NCBI RefSeq assembly: GCF_011400295.1
Contig: NZ_CP049859.1
Location: forward strand, 682,001 to 746,000
From: Erysipelothrix sp. HDW6A
GTDB lineage: Bacteria > Bacillota_I > Bacilli_A > Erysipelotrichales > Erysipelotrichaceae
Direction: 5' to 3'
DNA: 64,000 nt
Made by a program: the position numbers and the translations under genes. Under the pieces are notes generated by a model. The model was not told where the DNA came from. It searched no databases and saw only the letters and a program-made list of their open reading frames with translations. This document shows, piece by piece, positions 27,067 to 34,600 of this stretch; positions within the stretch are counted from its first letter, which is position 1; each line of letters opens with the position of its first letter.

Positions 27067-27929
27067 CACAAACAATAGCAGTAGCGAATCAAAAAGGTGG
27101 TGTTGGTAAAACAACTACCGCAATAAACCTTGCAGCAGGTCTTGCATATGCAGGACACAAAACATTACTTATTGATATGGATCCACAAGGCAACTCATCA
27201 CAATCACTTCTAAACATCAAACTGAGCGAAGCATTCATTGATGACCGTGTCATTGCAGCAATCGCAAAGCGTGACTCAAAGAGTCTTCGAAAACTGATGA
27301 ATGAATACACAGAAAATGAGAACTATCGCTACATTGACCAAATGCTTCTTGATGTCGAACTCACTACAACATATCCTACAGAAGTAGAAAACTTACACAT
27401 CATTCCATCAAGCTTGAGTCTTGCATCTACAGAACGTGCAATACTCATGGACCATAAACGTCAAGAAAATCGCCTTCGTAAAGTCATCAGTAGAATCGAA
27501 GATAATTATGATTTTATCATTGTCGATTGTGCGCCAATCATCAACACCTTAACCGCCAATATTATCTATGCATGTGATGAAATTATTCTACCGATTAAAC
27601 CAGATACTGGAGCAGAGAAAGGTTATCTTGTCACCATTACTGAACTTTTAGACCTTATGGAAGACTATAACTCAGAAATTGTGATACGACCAATCTTCAC
27701 CATGATTAATCGTACAAACAATGATAAAGAACGAGTCAAGATTATTTCAGAGATTGAAACAGACTATATTAAACCCATAACACAAAACATTCGTTATCAA
27801 GCGAAACCAATTTCCGATGCATCATACGATAACAAGTACGTGATTGATAATGCAAAAGCTAATGTTGGTGATGACTACAATAAAGTAATTGAATACTTAG
27901 TGGAGGAGTGGAAACATGTCAATATTTGA
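27063..27929 (+). CDS. parA: ParA-type partition ATPase
   Basis: Walker-type ATPase that separates or positions the element DNA together with ParB. The 288-residue protein has the deviant Walker A KGGVGKTTT (about residues 11-19), A' motif LLIDMDPQGNSS, Walker B DFIIVDCAP, and the C-terminal half common to Soj/ParA. There is no N-terminal helix-turn-helix, so it is the short (Ib/Soj-like) form. It overlaps parB by 14 bases. Presence in an integrated element suggests a plasmid-like replicating stage. Confidence 0.93.
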   Translation: MTQTIAVANQKGGVGKTTTAINLAAGLAYAGHKTLLIDMDPQGNSSQSLLNIKLSEAFIDDRVIAAIAKRDSKSLRKLMNEYTENENYRYIDQMLLDVELTTTYPTEVENLHIIPSSLSLASTERAILMDHKRQENRLRKVISRIEDNYDFIIVDCAPIINTLTANIIYACDEIILPIKPDTGAEKGYLVTITELLDLMEDYNSEIVIRPIFTMINRTNNDKERVKIISEIETDYIKPITQNIRYQAKPISDASYDNKYVIDNAKANVGDDYNKVIEYLVEEWKHVNI

Positions 27930-28686
27930 TGGAATGCTCAATGAAGAATCCAAAGGGATGCGAGCAGAGAAAATGATGATACTAGATCTTGATGAGATCG
28001 AACGAAATGAACTGAATCATGCGCCCATCGAAGGCATTGATGAACTCATGGAAGATATTCGAAATAATGGCAATGAAGTTGCTGAAGCGATTACTGTTTA
28101 TAAAGTATCTAACCATCGATACAAACTTATATCAGGAGAACGTCGTTTCACTGCTTGTAAGAAACTGGGCCATGAAACAATTCGCGCAAACATTATTCCT
28201 AAACCTGAAACAGTTGGTGAAGAACTCGAACTTATTGATCGCTACAATGCAGGAAGACCACAAACAAAAGAATGGACCAAGGTCCGTGTTGAAACTTTAG
28301 CTACAGCTTACGATGAACTCAAAAAAGAAGGGCTTATGACTAAGGGAATGTTGAAGGTTGATTGGATATCGACGCGACTTCATGGTCTCATATCACCACG
28401 AACTGTACAAGAATACTTAACAGGTAAGTATAGTGAGACTGCACAGAATGAAGACGATGAAGCAGATGATGAGCGTGAACCTAAAGCAGAGAAACTAAGT
28501 AAGTACTCAAAGCAACTTAAGAAACTACGTGAGAAGCTTGAAGAAACTGACATATTCGACTTTGAGTTTAATGAAAAAGATATCAATCAATTCGAATGGG
28601 AGTGCCAGCAAATGTATCTCTATTTATCCATGAATGGATCACATATCAGTAAAGCACAAAAATCACTGGAACCAGAAAACGATTAA
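27916..28686 (+). CDS. parB: ParB-like partition/regulatory DNA-binding protein
   Basis: A 256-residue ParB. Residues 10-90 are the ParB/sulfiredoxin-type CTP-binding domain with the GERRF motif (SGERRFTACKKLGHETI). A helix-turn-helix region follows (about 125-160, KVDWISTRLHGLISPRTVQEYLTG), then an acidic linker and a helical C-terminus for dimerisation. ParB proteins bind palindromic parS sites, and the related KorB of plasmid RK2 also represses many operons from scattered palindromes. The 11 palindromes on this element are the obvious candidate sites, but that link is inferred. Confidence 0.88.
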   Translation: MSIFDGMLNEESKGMRAEKMMILDLDEIERNELNHAPIEGIDELMEDIRNNGNEVAEAITVYKVSNHRYKLISGERRFTACKKLGHETIRANIIPKPETVGEELELIDRYNAGRPQTKEWTKVRVETLATAYDELKKEGLMTKGMLKVDWISTRLHGLISPRTVQEYLTGKYSETAQNEDDEADDEREPKAEKLSKYSKQLKKLREKLEETDIFDFEFNEKDINQFEWECQQMYLYLSMNGSHISKAQKSLEPEND

Positions 28687-28699
28687 AGACAAGAATATT

Positions 28700-28719
28700 A
28701 CATAGCAAACTTGCTATGT
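28700..28719. repeat. element palindrome, copy 2 (centre AACT)
   Basis: ACATAGCAAACTTGCTATGT, 14 bases after parB and directly before the ribosome site of the next gene. Confidence 0.9.
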
Positions 28720-28733
28720 TGTGGAGGAACAAC

Positions 28734-28994
28734 ATGAAAACGATAAAAAAATCACTACTAAGTATCCTAGTATATGCCATAGCTTCAATACCTTTAGTAT
28801 TACTCTTAAGTATTCTCTATAAAACAAATTTCCTAGGATTCGCATGGTTAACTGACATTGTTATATCATTCTTCACGATACTATTAAGTTCTGCGGGAGT
28901 ATGGTTTGTACTATTGTGTATTGGAGGTGTCGTTGCACTCTTCTTTGGATTGTTGTTTCTTGTCATTAAACTACAGGGAAGAGATGGTGAGTAA
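28734..28994 (+). CDS. small two-span membrane protein
   Basis: An 86-residue hydrophobic protein with two long membrane segments (about 8-28 and 38-80, possibly three). The ATG at 28734 follows GGAGG; the upstream TTG is rejected because it lies within the palindrome. The stop codon is followed directly by the next ATG. Nothing is recognised; small membrane proteins in this place are common in conjugative elements and may belong to transfer or entry exclusion. Confidence 0.6.
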   Translation: MKTIKKSLLSILVYAIASIPLVLLLSILYKTNFLGFAWLTDIVISFFTILLSSAGVWFVLLCIGGVVALFFGLLFLVIKLQGRDGE

Positions 28995-29270
28995 ATGAAA
29001 CAATCTATATATAAACGTCTTAGAAAGATTATTGCTAAAAGTTATGCAAGTTTTGAAAATCATAGATTGTATCAAGATTTTGAAAACTACGACCAGGTAT
29101 CAAAAACATGGATTGAACCGACAGTCATCAAGCTCTTCAAGAAAAACATTATTGATATTGCTGCTGGATTAAGAATACCTATTGTCGTGTGTCAAAGTAA
29201 GATTGATGAACTAGAGTTCACGGATACAGAGTTTAAGAAAATACTAGAGATATTAGAACAGAAATATTAG
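28995..29270 (+). CDS. unrecognised 91-residue protein
   Basis: Basic N-terminus (KQSIYKRLRKIIAKSY), then a mixed helical sequence with an acidic end. No domain is recognised. It starts on the base after the previous stop codon, which supports cotranscription and translational coupling within the maintenance operon. Confidence 0.5.
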   Translation: MKQSIYKRLRKIIAKSYASFENHRLYQDFENYDQVSKTWIEPTVIKLFKKNIIDIAAGLRIPIVVCQSKIDELEFTDTEFKKILEILEQKY

Positions 29271-29282
29271 GAGGACCAGGTA

Positions 29283-29843
29283 ATGGAAATGTTGTCAAAG
29301 AAACTTCTTGCGGAAACAATGGATGCATCCTTTTTTGAACAGATATCAAAAGAAGAAGCTTTTGAAACATTCATTGGTTATCTTCAGGATGCTAAGTTTA
29401 GGGGAAGCATGTTTCAAGATGCAGAAGGGTACTTTCGCTTTATCCATGATAAGGATGTAGCGAAGTACTCCAGCAAACAAGGTAACTGGTATATTTCAAT
29501 GCCTACAGAGAATGTCCAAGTCGCTTCAATTACAGAAGCAAGTATTGTGGAAGACTTGATTGAAAAAGACAATGAAGCAATCCAATGGTTGATCGAACAA
29601 ATCAATTACTATCTTATTGGTAAAATGCATCGAGACTTTTTCTGGAAAAGATATGTAGAAGTTAAAAACTGGAAAGTGATTTCGAATGAGTTAGATTTAT
29701 ATAAAGTAAAATACTATAACATTGATGCTCAATTAAAATCAGTTATGACATACGGTTGGATGTTGGATCATGGTAATGGTCACATAAACCGAGAATATCG
29801 TCAAAATATCATCGAAAAAGCAAAATCACATAATCTTTCCTAA
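29283..29843 (+). CDS. unrecognised 186-residue protein
   Basis: A soluble, helical protein without membrane segments or known motifs. It is rich in aromatic residues (YFRFIHDKDVAKY, YLIGKMHRDFFWKRYVEVKNW). GGAGGACC precedes the ATG by five bases. It is the last gene of the run that begins at 26546 and is followed by a promoter and candidate small RNA. Confidence 0.5.
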   Translation: MEMLSKKLLAETMDASFFEQISKEEAFETFIGYLQDAKFRGSMFQDAEGYFRFIHDKDVAKYSSKQGNWYISMPTENVQVASITEASIVEDLIEKDNEAIQWLIEQINYYLIGKMHRDFFWKRYVEVKNWKVISNELDLYKVKYYNIDAQLKSVMTYGWMLDHGNGHINREYRQNIIEKAKSHNLS

Positions 29844-29893
29844 AAGTAATCGCTTACATACTCCGTTTTTTAGGAATGGAACACTATACGATA

Positions 29894-29902
29894 TGCTATA
29901 AT
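29894..29902 (+). promoter_or_regulatory. extended -10 promoter of a small RNA or leader
   Basis: TGCTATAAT matches the extended -10 consensus exactly. No good -35 is seen. Confidence 0.65.
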
Positions 29903-29908
29903 ATATCT

Positions 29909-29989
29909 ATAGAGAGCGACACAAGTTAGTGTCATCTCAAATAGAGAGTAATTTGAAGCATATCCACCTCAAGATATGCTTTTCTTTTT
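29909..29989 (+). ncRNA. candidate small RNA or structured leader
   Basis: About 80 bases between an extended -10 promoter and an intrinsic terminator (AGCATATC/GATATGCT, then TTTCTTTTT). The transcript can fold into GACAC-GTGTC and TCAAAT-ATTTGA hairpins before the terminator. It could be a stand-alone small RNA (for example an antisense or incompatibility RNA) or an attenuated leader of the gene at 30000. No protein of useful size is encoded. Confidence 0.5.
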
Positions 29990-29999
29990 GGAGAAAATT

Positions 30000-30353
30000 A
30001 TGACAATTGAAGAAGTAATTGCTTTAAGTTTTGGAGGGATTCTTACAATCGCATCATTAATAGTTGTAGGAATTCTTCAGTACAAAAGAGTTGAAGATAT
30101 GAAACGAATACAGAATTCAAAAACAGAGCTTCAGTATTCACCCGTTTCATTATCAATGCTTGAAGTGATTGGATTTATATTCGTGGTGGTAATGTATTTA
30201 CCAATTTCACAGATAACACGATCTTATGAATCTCTCATTATTCTTATGATGATTCTTGTAGTCTTTGTGGTAGGAGTATTGCTAATTTTAGCAATTTCTT
30301 CGATTATAAAAGTAAAAATATGGATCCAATCAAACAACAAATATTTTACATAG
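30000..30353 (+). CDS. two- or three-span membrane protein, unrecognised
   Basis: A 117-residue protein with a membrane segment near the N-terminus (ALSFGGILTIASLIVVGIL), a short charged cytoplasmic stretch, and two further segments (about 55-105). GGAGAA precedes the ATG at 30000; a longer frame from 29976 would begin inside the terminator hairpin. Function unknown. The gap to the next gene contains element palindrome copy 3. Confidence 0.55.
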   Translation: MTIEEVIALSFGGILTIASLIVVGILQYKRVEDMKRIQNSKTELQYSPVSLSMLEVIGFIFVVVMYLPISQITRSYESLIILMMILVVFVVGVLLILAISSIIKVKIWIQSNNKYFT

Positions 30354-30367
30354 CAAATTTGCTAGGT
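30348..30367. repeat. element palindrome, copy 3 (centre AATT)
   Basis: ACATAGCAAATTTGCTAGGT. Fully symmetric centre; one half-site carries the C variant (ACCTAGCA read on the other strand). Confidence 0.85.
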
Positions 30368-30424
30368 AAGAAAATCAAATGAATTATGCTACACTAGAAT
30401 TGAGAAAGCAAGGAGATAGTAAAA

Positions 30425-31522
30425 ATGGAAAAATTTAAAAAGTGGCTTGAGCCGACAAAGAATAAAGTAATAGCAGGGTTTGTTACTGTTGCGGTTATAG
30501 CAGCAGGAGGATTTGGAATATGGAGTCTTGAACAAACTAAACCTATTGAACCAGTTATTGTATTCAAAGAAAACATCGTTTTCGAATACGGTGAGAATCT
30601 AGACCAAGAACAAATCATCGAAACAATCATTGATACAGAAAAATCTGATTACACTAAGATTTCCGGTATCATCAATCTTGATACTGCAAATGTAACGATA
30701 AAACTTGATGATCACGGTAGCGAGGATTTATCAGACAAACACAAAACACCAATCAAGGCTGATAAAGATGGGACTGAGAAAGAGTTTGAATTTGCTTATG
30801 ACGTAAAGGATACTCAATCGCCTGTAATAGAAGGTGCTGAAGATATTGAGACACCTTTTGGTTCTGAATTAAAATTTGAAGAGTTTATAACAGGTACTGA
30901 TCCAGTTGATGGCAAAACAAAGTTAGTTGTTGAGGGTGAACTCGACACATCAAAAGCAGGTCAGTATGAAATGAAAGCAGTTGCTACTGATAACAATGGT
31001 AATAAAACAGAAAAAGTGTTTGTGGTTACAGTACTTGAAGAAGAAAAAGAAGTTGAAGAACCAACAACTCCTACACCTGAAACACCAAGTAACACGGGTG
31101 GTGGGACATCAAGCACTAATAAGCCCTCCACAAATGGAGGGGGTTCAAGTACTAAACCAAGCGAAAATCCTAAACCTATAGAACCATCAAAACCTGAAGA
31201 ACCAAGTAAACCTGCTGAACCTTCATACCTATGTCCTAATGGAAAAGACAAGAATAAACCTTGTGATGCATATGTTGACCCAGTTAATGGTTATCTTACA
31301 TACAAGACTTATTCAAACATGGATTTATGTAAAACTGATGGAAAAAAGGTATATGATTCACTTAAGAAGGAAAATATTGATGGCAAAGATGTTGTAAGAT
31401 ATTCCTGTACAGAAGTTGGATTGAATGATACTAGCAAGGGAAGTTTCTATGCATTACGTTTAATACATAATGGAGATACGGGCCAGTGGTATTTGAATCC
31501 CAATAAAAAATGGGTGCAATAA
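30425..31522 (+). CDS. cell-surface protein with DUF5011-like domains and Pro-rich stalk
   Basis: A 365-residue protein. A membrane segment near the N-terminus (about residues 16-34) anchors or exports it. Two immunoglobulin-like regions follow (about 45-115 and 125-205, with the DUF5011 pattern D-QSPVIEGAEDIETPFGSEL and KAVATDNNGNKTEKVFVVTV), then a Pro/Ser/Thr/Gly stalk (about 210-275), and a C-terminal domain with four cysteines (CPNGKDKNKPCDAYV, MDLC, YSCTEVG). It resembles the lipoprotein at 38095 in order of parts, and the two flank the giant adhesin, so they probably act together outside the donor cell. GGAGATAG precedes the ATG. Confidence 0.65.
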   Translation: MEKFKKWLEPTKNKVIAGFVTVAVIAAGGFGIWSLEQTKPIEPVIVFKENIVFEYGENLDQEQIIETIIDTEKSDYTKISGIINLDTANVTIKLDDHGSEDLSDKHKTPIKADKDGTEKEFEFAYDVKDTQSPVIEGAEDIETPFGSELKFEEFITGTDPVDGKTKLVVEGELDTSKAGQYEMKAVATDNNGNKTEKVFVVTVLEEEKEVEEPTTPTPETPSNTGGGTSSTNKPSTNGGGSSTKPSENPKPIEPSKPEEPSKPAEPSYLCPNGKDKNKPCDAYVDPVNGYLTYKTYSNMDLCKTDGKKVYDSLKKENIDGKDVVRYSCTEVGLNDTSKGSFYALRLIHNGDTGQWYLNPNKKWVQ

Positions 31523-31533
31523 ATTATAAATGA

Positions 31534-31560
31534 AGAAGCAGAGACCCTGCTTCTTTTTAA
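31534..31560 (+). terminator. intrinsic terminator
   Basis: AGAAGCAG pairs with CTGCTTCT around ACCGAGC-like loop bases and runs into TTTTT. It separates the DUF5011-like gene from the adhesin gene. Confidence 0.8.
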
Positions 31561-31582
31561 TATAGAGAAGAGAGGTGACCGT

Positions 31583-31603
31583 ATGGGGTTTATACCACCA
31601 TAA
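31583..31603 (+). CDS. six-codon leader peptide MGFIPP upstream of the adhesin
   Basis: AGAGGTGA, a near-perfect ribosome site, lies four bases before the ATG of a frame reading MGFIPP and then TAA. A GACAGC-GAAA-GCTGTC hairpin with TTTT follows eight bases after the stop. Pro-Pro before a stop codon is known to slow termination, so a paused ribosome would cover the space in front of the hairpin. The gene is too short for statistical support. Confidence 0.4.
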   Translation: MGFIPP

Positions 31604-31610
31604 TAATAGA

Positions 31611-31630
31611 GACAGCGAAAGCTGTCTTTT
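31611..31630 (+). terminator. short hairpin with GAAA loop, possible attenuator
   Basis: GACAGC and GCTGTC form a 6-bp stem with a GAAA tetraloop, followed by TTTT. It stands between the leader peptide and the adhesin ribosome site, so it may be an attenuator rather than a plain terminator. Confidence 0.55.
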
Positions 31631-31662
31631 AAAATGTTCAGAACACAACAAGGAGGAAAATT

Positions 31663-34600
31663 ATGAACAGAAAAACGAAACGAAAACTTAAGCCTGTAGT
31701 TAAAGGGTTAAGAATGTTTGCCTTAATTACATTAAGTCTCCTAGCGTTATTACCTTCATTTACTGTCAAAGCAGATGAGCGAGAAGTATACTCAAATCCT
31801 CACTTTGCTTTAGAAATCAATCGTGATGAAGTTAATAATCTAAAACTTAGTGCAGAAGTAAGTAGTGAAGAAGTAGAAATACAAGAAATAACACTCGTCA
31901 GTGATAATGGAACACGTATCACTGAAAAAGCAGTTAAAAACGAACAAGGTTCCTACAACGTTCAATTTGCAGTTGGAAAAAATGGAAATTTCAAAATTGA
32001 AGTAAAGTACTCTTTTGATGCCCTTCAAAAATCGATTTCCGTCGATTTTGAACTTAAGTATGATACCTATCAAGAACAGATGCTCGAAGCTCCTAAAGAA
32101 GATATCGAGTCATCAAGTGAATTCTTAGAACAAGAAGCGACTCAAGAAGTGGCAGAGGTTGAGACTGAAACTCCTGAAGAAGAAAAGCAAGACGCGACTC
32201 TTCCTGTAGAAACAGAAACTGAAGCATCTGAAGAAGTTGTTGAAGATGAACCAAACGCAGATTCAGAAGAAACCAAATTACCTTGGATGAATATGCGTAC
32301 AGGAGAAGTAACTTATTATTCTGATGAAGAAATTGAAACCTTCAATGCTCAAGCACGTGCAAGTGGAATTCTTACCGTTCCAAACAAATTTCAAGCACAG
32401 TATCGCATTGACTCGTACAGTGGTGGATGGCAAGGAACTAAGTATACATGGGGAGTTGCTTACATAGATGGTGATTATGCAGTCTGTTTGGATCCAACAC
32501 GTGAAGCGGGTCATGGTAACAACTATCTAAGCGAAGGATTCTTTGATAGCTTACCTGATGCGCAACAAGATAGGATATGGTTAATCAATTACTTTGGTAT
32601 AGGGTTTGAAGGAGATACCAATCCACATCGGTTCTTTGCTCAACAGGAACTTACTTGGGAAGAAATGACCATTGAACAAGTACGAGGTTATGGTGGAAAT
32701 GAGAAGTTCCAAATCTCGTGGACGGGCAGTCAAGGAGAAGATTTAGCGCTTATTAACCAATATAAAACTGAAATACAATCATTGATGTCCACTTACTATA
32801 CTAGACCTTCGTTCCACAATGTCAGTTACGATGTAAAAATTGGTGATACACTAACACTCACTGATACGAACAATGTTCTTGAACGCTTTGATGTCACTGT
32901 ACCAAGTGGCGTAGAACTCATTAGTAAGAGTGGCAATACATTTCAAGTTCGTATCACTTCAAAAGATGCAAACGGTCAAGACATTACATTTTCTAAAAAA
33001 TATCAGCCTAGTGCAACGACTACAACTGCATGGGGATATGGTGATGCTCAAAAAGTATTTACTGCAGGACGTGACAAGTATGATCCCCTTGAAAGTTGGG
33101 TATCACTAAACTTTAAAGCAGGTAATCTTGACCTAGGAAAACGTGATACAAATAACGTCATCTATGCAGGTGTTGAGTTCGAACTCTCTAAAGATAAATC
33201 AAGCATTCTTCAAACACTCACTACCAAGGCGAATGGACGAGTTTTAGTAGAAGGACTTGATGAAGGAAACTATTTTGTACGAGAAAAGAAAGTACCAATT
33301 AACTTAGTTATCAATACAGAGTGGGTTCCATTAACAATCACAGCAGGAGAAACCACAACGTATACTGCAGTCAATGATATTAAACCGTCACTAATTCTTG
33401 GTAAACAAGATACAGAAGGCACATGGTATGCAAATATTGATTTTGAATATTCGTATGACAAAGTAAATATCCTAGGCAATATCAAGACAGGTGCAAACGG
33501 AAAAACTGCTCCGATTGAAAACTTAAATGCTGGGACAATCTATGTTCGAGAAGTGAATGTTACGAAACCACTAATCGTAGATACAGAATGGAAAGCAGTT
33601 ACTCTCAAAAACAATGAAACGGCAAGCTATACTGCGGTCAATGAGATTGCTACATGGCAATTCTCACTCCACAAACAAGATGAGCATGGAAAAGGGATTG
33701 CTGTTACTTTTGATGTCTACGATGACAAGGGAGTCCACACTGGAACACTCTCAACCGATACGAATGGAGATTTTTTATCAGGTAAGCTTCCTCTAGGCAG
33801 TGTTACACTTGTTGAGAAATATGCACCTGCAGGAGTTGTACTTGATAAAACTCCAATTAAACTAACAGGAACCTATAAGGATCAACACACTTCAGTAGTG
33901 CTTGTATCCAAAACTGTTACAAACTTCTATCGCGATTTTGATATCACACTTCTTAAATTAGAAGATGACTCAGATGTGTTTAACCCTGAACTTCATGGAC
34001 AAACAATCGAAGGTGTTAAACTTGCTTATAAAGCACGTGAAGCCATCTACGAAGGGTCAAGTCTCATCTACAAAGCAGGCGACTTAGTCGGTGAAGCCCT
34101 CACCAATGCAGAAGGTAAAGTGTTCTTTAAAGAATTACCTGCAGGTAAATACCGTATCGAAGAGCTTGCAACAGTCGAAGGCTATCAACTTCATGATGGA
34201 TACTGGGATATGGATGTTGAGTACACTGGAAGTGATGCAACAGTATCTGTAGTTCAAGTTGGTAAGACACTTACCAATACACCAATCTATGGTGGCGTTG
34301 AACTTGTAAAAGCAAATGGTACGGCTACCGAACGTCTTGAAGGTGGTGTCTTTGAACTTTATTATCATGATAAACTCTTAGGAACTTATACTTCAGACAA
34401 AGATGGACGTATCGTAGTCAACGGTCTCCGTCATTCAACAGGTAATGCCTACAGTTTCAAGGAAATTAAGAGTCCTTGGGGATATTGGATTAACGAAGAA
34501 CCAATTTATTTCGATATCAGTACACAAGGTGAAATGGTCTATCTTATTGCACCAAACAACCTTATTGAAGTACACGTTGAATGGAATAAAATCAATGAAG

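Noticed and set aside
31583..31603. MGFIPP as a confirmed drug-sensing leader
   Set aside because: It is not a known macrolide- or chloramphenicol-type arrest peptide and no resistance gene follows; it is kept only as a candidate leader.
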